Source of the DNA: an uncultured Fibrobacter sp.
GTDB taxonomy: Bacteria; Fibrobacterota; Fibrobacteria; Fibrobacterales; Fibrobacteraceae
Length of the DNA stretch: 45,503 nt
Direction of reading: 5' to 3'
Assembly (NCBI GenBank): GCA_946186895.1
Contig: CAMHOW010000013.1
Location: 1 to 45,503, forward strand
The notes under the pieces were generated by a model, which saw only the letters and a list, made by a program, of their open reading frames with translations, did not search any database and was not told the DNA's origin. Position numbers and translations under genes: made by a program. Positions 23,120 through 30,404 of the stretch are shown piece by piece; position 1 is the stretch's first letter, and every line of letters begins with the position of its first letter.

Positions 23120-25645
23120 ATGCTGCAACGTAGAACAGACATAAGACCAACAGCTATGCGCACGGCAATGATGCTTGTGTGGATTTGCGGACTTTTGTCT
23201 TTTGCCTTTGCAGAGAAGATGGAATCATACATCCAAGACGCCCTATACCGTTTCGAAATGAAGGGCGAATACAAAAAAGCCATAGGCATCCTTGAAAACG
23301 TCATCAGTGAAGGCGACAGCGAAGACAAGGAGCAAGCCAGTTTTTACCTCGGAAAAATTCAAGAACTGGCAGGAAACAGGCAATCTGCAAACCTCTACTA
23401 CAAACAAAGCCTCCAGAAGACATCTTCAACAAGCAAGGCATACTGGCTTGCCGAAAGAATAGCGGCAACGGAAAGTAATCCCGAGACAATCCAAAAGAAA
23501 TCACTGCGACTAAAATCCCCTCTACGCAAAGTTTTTGAAGGCTCTCCTGCTTTTTTCCACCTGCAGGACGGAAGCATCTATAAAATTGCCAACGATTCCC
23601 TCATCAAGATTCCCACACAGCTCACAAGCAATTCTGAAATTCTTGAAATAGACAAAACGGGGATATGGTACTATCTGTCTGAAAAAGACAGCATCCGTTT
23701 CAAGCCATTTAACAACATTCGCAAAGCAAAGTCCTTTGCACTGAGAAACCCTAAAAGCATCATTGTCAGCGAGAACAGGGTACTCGTCCAAGGAGACTAT
23801 AGCATCATCCTAATCAACAAGAAGGGCGAACAGGAACAGACAAGCGACAAGTATAACGAATGTCTACTCGAAACCTATTACGCACCCACGGGACACTTTG
23901 TCTTGAACTGCCCGGACAACGCCCTCCATTTTCTGTCCGAAGAGAATCTTTCTGAATCCTTCACTATTAGCCAATACGACGCCATTCAAAAAGTCACCTC
24001 CATGAAAGAAACAATCATATTCTATTCTGGAGGGAACTTATTCTGTTACAATATTTCCGAAAGTACAGAGCCCCGTTGGAAAGCTTCATTCAACACCGTA
24101 GAAAGCATAGTCCCCTTCGAAAAGAATCTGGCCATACTTGAGGCCTCTGGACGAATTTCTCTGGTAGACGCCAATACGGGAACCCCAATCACCATGGTGC
24201 GAAGCGATGCAGACCGGATCCATCCCCTGGCAAAGGGAACCCTTGGCCTATTTACTAGTGAAGGGGCCCTTATTGTAGTAGACACTCTGCTTCACCCACT
24301 TTGGAATTTCAACTTTGCCAAGCCCATTACCATGGCTCCTGTGCTTACCGACGGAAACACCTACCTGAGCTTTGACGGACAAAACCTGCAAGGAATTGCT
24401 CCTAATTATTATGGGAAAATACCTCTAGTATCAAATCTGCTTTCGCAACAGGCCGCAATCCTAGCCGAAACATCCCAATGGGACAAGCTCACGACGGTAC
24501 TAGATTCCCTACTGAAACTAGAGCCAGGCAATGCCGAAGCATGGCTCTTTAAGGCGTTGCAACTAGAAAACACCCAAGGCAAGGAACAAGATAGGCAAAA
24601 GGCATGGTCCGAAGCAGTCCGGCTTTCTGTCAGCAATCCTCAGGTTACGCCACTAATCCTTAACCGATACAGCAAGGCAATCGGTGCGAAATTCGTAAGC
24701 CTCTTAAACGTTTCCCCCAAAACCAAATATCCGCAATTCTTCGGAAGCAAGAAGAACCTTTTCACCGTAGACCCGGCAGCAAACCGCCTGATTTGTATTA
24801 ACGCTGAAAATGGCGAACTACGCTGGACAAAGACTTTATCCAAGATGGATAACAGCCCCGTCATCAGTAGCGATGAAAAGTCCCTAGCTTTAGCTTCTGG
24901 ATTCAGCCTAAACATCTACGAATTGAGTAAGGACGGCAAAAAGACCACCGTCCAGCTCCCCGGAAAAGCATTCAACATCACCTTGGAAAATGAGGCCATC
25001 TACATTTCTACCTGGAATGGGTTCTTAATGAAACTCACAAGGCCCGACGGAAGATTGGCCTGGTCCAGAAAAATTTTCGACCTACCATTCCTTTTCGCAA
25101 AAGACGAGACACAAATCATTACAGCAAGCCTAGAAGGAAACATCACCCACCTGTGGGAAGGCTCTGGGCAAATCAAGCAGGAGGCCGGGCGGATTCAAGC
25201 AGGCATCTCGCAAATGACCCACGCCGATTCTGCCATGGTCTTTGCCACCAACAACAACAGACTTCTCATCTATGATGCAAGGACCCCTAGCAAGGAGCCT
25301 CTGCAAATCCTGATGGAGTCCCCAATCGCATCACTGCAGGCGTTCCCCTACAAAGGGACAAACTGCATTTTAGTAGGACTAGCCAATCAAAGCCTGCTCC
25401 TGTACTCCATCTCTGGCACACCCCTATGGAAATTCCAGGGAAAGAACTCCATCTTTTCAAAGCCTTTCGTAGAAGATGGCCTGGCCTGGCTAGACCAGGG
25501 TAACGAAGTCATCGCCATATCCCTTTCCGACGGAAAAATAACCCGGCGTTTCAGCACCCCAGGAGGGGCAGGGACGCCCTTTATCCTGAACAAAACCCTC
25601 TTTAGCGCCTCTTCCAAGCGGCTTCTGTACGGATTTCCCCTGTAA
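23120..25645 (+). CDS. Secreted TPR and PQQ-like beta-propeller protein
   Basis: 841 residues. The signal peptide is best read from MRTAMMLVWICGLLSFAFA, so ATG 23156 is an alternative to 23120; GGAATAAAG favours the first. TPR-like helices follow (ALYRFEMKGEYKKAIGILENVI; ASFYLGKIQELAGNRQSANLYY). A propeller-like set of strands comes next (GSIYKIANDSLIKI; ISLVDANTGTPITM). One more TPR appears near 455-490 (AEAWLFKALQLENTQGKEQDRQ), then a second propeller similar to PQQ/BamB blades (LICINAENGELRWTKTL; LLLYSISGTPLWKFQGKN). It probably scaffolds or senses in the periplasm. Its position 13 nt after the response regulator and the TPRs shared with the kinase sensor suggest a functional link. Confidence 0.75.
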   Translation: MLQRRTDIRPTAMRTAMMLVWICGLLSFAFAEKMESYIQDALYRFEMKGEYKKAIGILENVISEGDSEDKEQASFYLGKIQELAGNRQSANLYYKQSLQKTSSTSKAYWLAERIAATESNPETIQKKSLRLKSPLRKVFEGSPAFFHLQDGSIYKIANDSLIKIPTQLTSNSEILEIDKTGIWYYLSEKDSIRFKPFNNIRKAKSFALRNPKSIIVSENRVLVQGDYSIILINKKGEQEQTSDKYNECLLETYYAPTGHFVLNCPDNALHFLSEENLSESFTISQYDAIQKVTSMKETIIFYSGGNLFCYNISESTEPRWKASFNTVESIVPFEKNLAILEASGRISLVDANTGTPITMVRSDADRIHPLAKGTLGLFTSEGALIVVDTLLHPLWNFNFAKPITMAPVLTDGNTYLSFDGQNLQGIAPNYYGKIPLVSNLLSQQAAILAETSQWDKLTTVLDSLLKLEPGNAEAWLFKALQLENTQGKEQDRQKAWSEAVRLSVSNPQVTPLILNRYSKAIGAKFVSLLNVSPKTKYPQFFGSKKNLFTVDPAANRLICINAENGELRWTKTLSKMDNSPVISSDEKSLALASGFSLNIYELSKDGKKTTVQLPGKAFNITLENEAIYISTWNGFLMKLTRPDGRLAWSRKIFDLPFLFAKDETQIITASLEGNITHLWEGSGQIKQEAGRIQAGISQMTHADSAMVFATNNNRLLIYDARTPSKEPLQILMESPIASLQAFPYKGTNCILVGLANQSLLLYSISGTPLWKFQGKNSIFSKPFVEDGLAWLDQGNEVIAISLSDGKITRRFSTPGGAGTPFILNKTLFSASSKRLLYGFPL

Positions 25646-25724
25646 AGGGAAATTTTTCTCTGAAAATAGTCCATTTTGTATGGTTTTCAAGGAAAAAACG
25701 GTGGTTTTTCCCTGAAAAAAACAT

Positions 25725-25732
25725 TACATTTT
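25725..25732 (+). promoter_or_regulatory. TAnnTTT box upstream of the peptide-binding lipoprotein gene
   Basis: Reads TACATTTT, 28 nt before the ATG, with a GGAAGG ribosome site in the leader. The preceding 80 nt contain a weak hairpin, GGAAAAAAC/GTTTTTCC with one bulged A, at about 25691-25711. Confidence 0.38.
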
Positions 25733-25760
25733 TAATATATCTCATCAGGATTTTGGAAGG

Positions 25761-27530
25761 ATGAAAATTTTGAACCGTTTTGAAGTTTTTAGCGTCATCG
25801 CTCTCACTGGTGCGTTACTCTCTTTCTCCGGTTGCAAGACCGAAGAGAATACGGATGTCGCCCAAGACCAGCAAGAGTACCCCAGAACCGAGACTCTCTA
25901 TATCGGTGGTTTTGACTGGGCACCTCCCGCCACATTCAATCCCCTAGATTACGACCCCAACTTCCCCATTGACGGCAATGTCCGCCTTATGTACGAGACC
26001 CTGGTGACCTACAACCAGTTGAACGGTGAACTGGAGTCCATGCTGGCCGACAGCTTTAAGCAGACCGACAATGCCATTATCGTCCACCTGGACAAGAACG
26101 CCAAATGGAACGATGGCCAAGCGGTCACCACAGACGACGTCCTCTACACCTTCTTTATTGATTCTATCTTGCCGACACCCCGTCATGGCAACTGGAACTA
26201 CATCGAGAGCATCACTGCCGACAAGGACAACAACATTACATTCGCCTTCAAGAAAAGCAACCCCAATCCGCTTATTCTCCTGAACGCCATCGCCGAAACT
26301 TCCATTTTGCCGAAATCGGTGTTCCAGCCCATTATCGAAGGGGCCAAGAACGGCAAGGAATACGACTTTTCGAAGGTCACCGCCTTCAAGAACGACTCCA
26401 AGCCCCTGGTTTCCGGCCCCTACGACTTGAAGACGTTCTCTCCTGATAAGATCGTCCTGGAAAGGAACGACAACTACTGGGGCAACGCAAAACACAACGG
26501 CCAAAAGCCCGCCCCCAAGTTCATCATCCACTCCCTGTACAACGGCAACAACCATTTCAACAGCGCCATGGTAAAGGGGAACCTGGACGTTTCGTCTATT
26601 TTCCTTCCCCGCATTTGGGACAAGGCCAAGGACAGCATCCGTGCCTGGAGCAGGAACGAACCCTACCACCAGCCAGGGTCCATCACCACGCTCCTCATTG
26701 CCCACCAGTCAAAGCCCTTTAGCGACGTCGCCTTCCGCCGGGCCCTCGCCCACAGCATCAACTTCGAGAAGGTCAAGGCCCGCGCTATCTCCAACTACAC
26801 TCCGGCCATGCAGTCCGGATTTATCCTGCCCTTCGGCATCGAAAGCAAGTTCTTTAACAAAGAAGATGCCGAAAAGTACGGCTACGAATTTGACCTGGAC
26901 AAAGCCCGCAACATCTTGAAAGAAGCAGGTTACTCCTGGGATGCTAACGGCGCCCTTCTGGACCCCGAAGGCAAACCCATCCGCACCATCAAGTTGGAAT
27001 GCCCCCAGGGCTGGACCGACTGGGAAGACGCCATCAAGGTCATCGCCGGAACGTTCCAAGAAATCGGTATTCCCGCCGAGGAATACTTTGTGGACTACGG
27101 CGTGTGGGACAAAGACCTGCGCCTAGGGACCTTCGACCTCGCTATGAAGACCCAGACCGCCGAACTCTCCGCAGCCACCCCCTGGACCAGGTTCTCCCAG
27201 ATTATGGGACCCATCGGGGCCAAACCTGTGGGCGAGGATGCCTTCTCTAACCAGGGTCGTTTCAACAACGACGCAGCAAACAAGCTGCTGGACAAGATTC
27301 CTACCATTCGCGACGAAGCCGAGCTGACACTTGCCTACCGCGAGCTGAACAAGATTTTCATGGAGACCATACCGGTACTTCCGGTCATGTACAGACCGAC
27401 CCAGTACTACCAGTTCTCCACCAAGCATTGGACCAATTTCCCCACCGAAGAGAATCCCTACGCTCCGCCTCAGCACCTGATTGTTGCCGCTGGCGTGAAG
27501 GCTCTATGGGAAATCCAGGCGGTGAAATAG
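25761..27530 (+). CDS. ABC transporter peptide-binding lipoprotein (SBP family 5)
   Basis: 589 residues. A lipoprotein signal peptide with lipobox FSGC (Cys26) places it on a membrane, probably facing the periplasm. The family 5 (OppA/DppA) solute-binding fold is clear: NPLDYDPNFPIDGNVRLMYETLVTYN, ADSFKQTDNAIIVHLDKNAKWNDGQAVTTDDV, SGPYDLKTFSPDKIVLERNDNYWG and DVAFRRALAHSINFEKV. It would bind oligopeptides or other small ligands. No permease or ATPase gene is adjacent, so it is either an orphan working with a distant transporter or has another binding role. GGAAGG lies directly upstream of the ATG. Confidence 0.92.
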   Translation: MKILNRFEVFSVIALTGALLSFSGCKTEENTDVAQDQQEYPRTETLYIGGFDWAPPATFNPLDYDPNFPIDGNVRLMYETLVTYNQLNGELESMLADSFKQTDNAIIVHLDKNAKWNDGQAVTTDDVLYTFFIDSILPTPRHGNWNYIESITADKDNNITFAFKKSNPNPLILLNAIAETSILPKSVFQPIIEGAKNGKEYDFSKVTAFKNDSKPLVSGPYDLKTFSPDKIVLERNDNYWGNAKHNGQKPAPKFIIHSLYNGNNHFNSAMVKGNLDVSSIFLPRIWDKAKDSIRAWSRNEPYHQPGSITTLLIAHQSKPFSDVAFRRALAHSINFEKVKARAISNYTPAMQSGFILPFGIESKFFNKEDAEKYGYEFDLDKARNILKEAGYSWDANGALLDPEGKPIRTIKLECPQGWTDWEDAIKVIAGTFQEIGIPAEEYFVDYGVWDKDLRLGTFDLAMKTQTAELSAATPWTRFSQIMGPIGAKPVGEDAFSNQGRFNNDAANKLLDKIPTIRDEAELTLAYRELNKIFMETIPVLPVMYRPTQYYQFSTKHWTNFPTEENPYAPPQHLIVAAGVKALWEIQAVK

Positions 27531-27545
27531 GCCCAGCCCTTTTAT

Positions 27546-27553
27546 TAACTTTG
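27546..27553 (+). promoter_or_regulatory. TAnnTTTG box (exact) upstream of pssA
   Basis: Reads TAACTTTG followed by GG, 25 nt before the GTG start. The AAGGAG ribosome site lies between. Confidence 0.48.
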
Positions 27554-27578
27554 GGTTGAAAAATTTAAGGAGTTGATC

Positions 27579-28379
27579 GTGGGAAAGTCTCGCTTTATCT
27601 TGCCGAATGCATTTACTAGCATGAACTTTTTGTTGGGCGTTTTCGCCATCTGTTGGGTTACGGGAGCTTTTGATTCCTTCACCTCTACAGACACGCTCCG
27701 CATGGGGGCCTACTTCGTGATGCTCAGTATGCTTTTGGACAAGCTGGACGGATTTGCCGCTCGCCTTGTGAACGCCAGTTCCGAGTTCGGTGCCCAGTTC
27801 GATAGCCTGGCAGACCTGATTGCCTTCGGACTTGCTCCCGCTTTCTGCGTGTTCTTCACCTACAAGACCTGCGCACCCCAGTTCTTTGAGCAGAACGCCG
27901 CCCTGCTGGTGGTGACCTTCTCGATCTACGTGCTCTGCGCCGCCATGCGCTTGGCCAAATACAATGCCTGCGACTCCGACACCTACCACCATCACTTTTC
28001 CGGACTCCCCTCCACCTTTGCTGGCGCCATCAATGCCACCCTGGTTGTGTTCCTAAAGTCCAAGGGTGTCTTTGCCGACCCCAACTCCACATTGGTTCTT
28101 ATCCCGGTCATCGTGATGCTTGCAACGGGCATCTTGATGGTGAGCCCGCTGTTCTTGCCCAAGCTCCAGCCACGCAAGAACAAGGCCTTCAATATCTTCC
28201 AGGGTGTACTAATTGTCCTTACCTACATCGCCGGATTCATGTTCATTTCGGAAAAGGTTCCCTACGTTCTGGAGTACCTGCTGATTCTCGGCGGCTGCTA
28301 CATGGTGATTGGCTTTAGCGTGGGCCTTATCAACCGCAGCAAGATTATCGAAGAAGCTAAGGCCTCGAAAGAGGGCTGA
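27579..28379 (+). CDS. pssA: CDP-diacylglycerol--serine O-phosphatidyltransferase
   Basis: 266 residues from GTG 27579, which lies 6 nt after AAGGAG; the TTG at 27573 abuts the ribosome site and is rejected. PssA joins CDP-diacylglycerol and serine to make phosphatidylserine, the precursor of phosphatidylethanolamine, in the inner membrane. The CDP-alcohol phosphotransferase motif D-G-x2-A-R-x8-G-x3-D-x3-D is intact in LDGFAARLV and EFGAQFDSLAD. The start LPNAFTSMNFLLG is typical for PssA. Several membrane helices follow. Its 3' end overlaps the opposite-strand amidase gene by 23 nt. Confidence 0.92.
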   Translation: MGKSRFILPNAFTSMNFLLGVFAICWVTGAFDSFTSTDTLRMGAYFVMLSMLLDKLDGFAARLVNASSEFGAQFDSLADLIAFGLAPAFCVFFTYKTCAPQFFEQNAALLVVTFSIYVLCAAMRLAKYNACDSDTYHHHFSGLPSTFAGAINATLVVFLKSKGVFADPNSTLVLIPVIVMLATGILMVSPLFLPKLQPRKNKAFNIFQGVLIVLTYIAGFMFISEKVPYVLEYLLILGGCYMVIGFSVGLINRSKIIEEAKASKEG

Positions 28380-29046
28380 ATTTTAGGAAGTTCGTTAGTC
28401 TTTTCCCATAGCGTTCGTACAGAAGTTCGGGAGCAAGACGCGGAAGTTCCACCGTAACACATTCAAGGTTTTGTTCTTTGCACCAGGTACCAAAACTACC
28501 TGGTGTTTTGTATCCGATATCCTTGACGTACGGCACGTTGAACACAACCTGAAGAGCCTTGACCAGAGCAGTCTCTTCGGGGGCATCGATACAGCCGATA
28601 GGGCTGTGAATTGACACCACCGCACGGGGGCGGAGCTGCTCTATTAGCTTTATTATAGCGTTGACCTCGGGTTCACTGGCAGGAGCAGAGCCCGTAGAAA
28701 GTTCCATATCCCGTTCCGCTTCCAAGATTGAGCGGGAGCGTACCGGATCTGCACTCCAATTTTCTGTCGGAAAATTCCGGTTCAGGTCTACACCGTTTGC
28801 ATTCCCGCGAGTTCCAAGAGCCACTCCGTCGGGATTGGCACACAGCACGAATGCCGTGGATTCCAGGTTGTCGTCAAAAGCACGCAAGGCTCGACTCAGC
28901 AGGAATGTAGTCTCCGGCTCTTCGCCATGGATTCCAGCCATAACGAGAAGTTCACACCTTCCCTTACAAGGGAAATACAGCAGAGGTGCACCGAGAACGC
29001 TTGTGCCGTAGGACTTGAATTTTAGATGTAAGGTTCCGGAAAGCAT
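28357..29046 (-). CDS. M14-family carboxypeptidase/amidase, MpaA-like
   Basis: 229 residues from ATG 29046 (GTGGAG upstream). An ATG at 29079 would add a low-complexity MCSVECGVSSV and overlaps the previous stop as TAATG, so it cannot be fully excluded. The zinc site of the M14 family is visible: HGEE in MAGIHGEEPETTF and His in VSIHSPIG. The substrate motif GVDLNRNFPTENW and the catalytic Glu in VTVELPRLAPELL are also present. SYGTSVLGAPLLYFP matches murein peptide amidase A, which cleaves the gamma-D-Glu-meso-DAP bond during peptidoglycan recycling. The adjacent DD-carboxypeptidase gene supports a cell-wall role. Confidence 0.82.
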   Translation of the reverse strand: MLSGTLHLKFKSYGTSVLGAPLLYFPCKGRCELLVMAGIHGEEPETTFLLSRALRAFDDNLESTAFVLCANPDGVALGTRGNANGVDLNRNFPTENWSADPVRSRSILEAERDMELSTGSAPASEPEVNAIIKLIEQLRPRAVVSIHSPIGCIDAPEETALVKALQVVFNVPYVKDIGYKTPGSFGTWCKEQNLECVTVELPRLAPELLYERYGKRLTNFLKFSPLSRP

Positions 29047-29078
29047 TACACTACTCACTCCACATTCCACACTACACA

Positions 29079-29759
29079 TTAAATAAAGTACGGGAAGATG
29101 TATTCCTCCGCAAGCTGCGGGAGGCGCGCAAGCACAACCTTCTTACAGGCCATGTCCGAGCCTTCGTAGATTTTCCGCAGAGTGTCTAGCGAGAAATGCT
29201 CCAGACGCTTACGGGAGGTAGGCAAGTGTGCGATGTGCCAGCCTTCGGGCCGGATCTTTCCGCGGCCGGGAATGAACACGCGGTCAAAACCAAAGGCATT
29301 GCCGGCCGCGAACCGCTCGTCTAAAAACTTGTGGAACTTGGCGAACATGCCGGAACACTCTTCCGGCGTGAGCTGTACCTCGTAACCTTCGGGACAGGCC
29401 TTGCCATCTACCACATCCAGGTCCGTGCCTAAGTGATGGCGGCTCGCTCCCGGAAGAGCAGACCAAGTCAGAATGGCATACATCAGCTCTTCTTCGTCTT
29501 GGGGACGTTCCATCGGAGCACCCTCTGCAGAAAGCAACGGGAGTTCACCGCGGGCTTTGCGGTTCCAAATAGAAAGCTGCCGTTCAAAAGGGCGGTAAGC
29601 CGATTCTAGGCGAAGTTCAAAGCCTTCTTTTGCGACCTCATTTTTTAGTTTGTTCAAAAAAGGCAAGATTTCGGCATCTACAAGATAACCCGGTGCAGCC
29701 TCTACAAGGTTCGGCGTCCCTAGGCCATAAGGCAGCAAATCTTCGGTAACACAATCCAT
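29079..29759 (-). CDS. M15-family D-alanyl-D-alanine carboxypeptidase (VanY-like)
   Basis: 226 residues. The M15 fold is identified by SAYRPFERQLSIW, the zinc motif SRHHLGTDLDVVD (S-x-H-x2-G-x2-D type) and EGWHIAHLPT, which supplies the second His and the catalytic Glu. It would trim the terminal D-Ala from peptidoglycan stem peptides. No signal peptide is seen, so a cytoplasmic or recycling role is possible, in line with the neighbouring amidase. Its ATG overlaps the TAA of ruvC (TAATG), and its own TAA touches the next ORF in the same way, so ruvC and the two peptidase genes form a tight operon. Confidence 0.88.
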   Translation of the reverse strand: MDCVTEDLLPYGLGTPNLVEAAPGYLVDAEILPFLNKLKNEVAKEGFELRLESAYRPFERQLSIWNRKARGELPLLSAEGAPMERPQDEEELMYAILTWSALPGASRHHLGTDLDVVDGKACPEGYEVQLTPEECSGMFAKFHKFLDERFAAGNAFGFDRVFIPGRGKIRPEGWHIAHLPTSRKRLEHFSLDTLRKIYEGSDMACKKVVLARLPQLAEEYIFPYFI

Positions 29760-30325
29760 TAAACTTCCACCCCCATCTTCTTAATCAAGTCTTTCCACTG
29801 CTGAACAGAGGCCTTCTTTTTACGGGAAGGAACGCGCTTTTTGAGGGCCGCCGTCAAGGGTGGCGGATTCCCATGAGTCCAGGCGATGGCCAAGGCATCC
29901 GACGCATCTAAAGGAAGGTCACCACCTTCGATGCCGAGCTGAGCAAAAACCATGTTGGCCACCTGTTCCTTGGAAGCAGCACCATCTCCCGTAACAGACT
30001 GCTTGACCACCTTGGGCGGGTATTCATTAAAAGTCATGCCACGCTTGCGGCAGGCCACAAGAACCGCCCCGCGGATATGCCCGAGCACCAGGGCACTCTT
30101 GGCGTTCTTTGCAAAGAACACGCCTTCCATGGCAAGAGCGTCTGGCCGGTACTGGTCTAACAGGGATTCCAGCTTAGTGACAATCTGCAACAGACGGTCT
30201 TCCAACGACTTAGACGAAGGCGAATGGATGGTGCCGTATTCCAACACCGAAAAACCCTTCGGATTCTTTTCCAAAAAGGCATAACCGGTCGTAATAGAAC
30301 CTGGATCTATACCGAGAATAACCAT
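29759..30325 (-). CDS. ruvC: Crossover junction endodeoxyribonuclease RuvC
   Basis: 188 residues from ATG 30325; the TTG two codons upstream is not needed. RuvC resolves Holliday junctions. The acidic catalytic residues are visible in VILGIDPGSITTGYA, in AMEGVFFAKNAKSALVLGHIRG and in DASDALAIAWTHG. The C-terminus carries a basic tail (KKRVPSRKKKASVQQ) longer than in E. coli. There is no ribosome site; TACTTTTT ends 4 nt before the ATG, suggesting a leaderless message. No ruvA or ruvB is near. It is divergent from the primase-helicase-like gene. Confidence 0.93.
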   Translation of the reverse strand: MVILGIDPGSITTGYAFLEKNPKGFSVLEYGTIHSPSSKSLEDRLLQIVTKLESLLDQYRPDALAMEGVFFAKNAKSALVLGHIRGAVLVACRKRGMTFNEYPPKVVKQSVTGDGAASKEQVANMVFAQLGIEGGDLPLDASDALAIAWTHGNPPPLTAALKKRVPSRKKKASVQQWKDLIKKMGVEV

Positions 30326-30329
30326 AGCC

Positions 30330-30337
30330 AAAAAGTA
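30330..30337 (-). promoter_or_regulatory. TAnnTTT box 4 nt before ruvC
   Basis: Reads TACTTTTT then GGCT then ATG on the minus strand. There is no Shine-Dalgarno. Confidence 0.38.
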
Positions 30338-30370
30338 GATAAAATGTCCAAAAAAGTGTTCCTCTGGGGG

Positions 30371-30378
30371 TATTTTTT
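30371..30378 (+). promoter_or_regulatory. TAnnTTT box upstream of the primase-helicase-like gene
   Basis: Reads TATTTTTT, 26 nt before the ATG, with GGAGG in the leader at about 30394-30398. Confidence 0.33.
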
Positions 30379-30404
30379 ATTAGATTCCTATATGGAGGCT
30401 CCCT

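Noticed and set aside
25646..25760. Terminator after the propeller gene
   Set aside because: The hairpin GGAAAAAAC/GTTTTTCC has a bulge and an A/T-only core, and no T run follows it. It was kept only as a remark under the promoter box.
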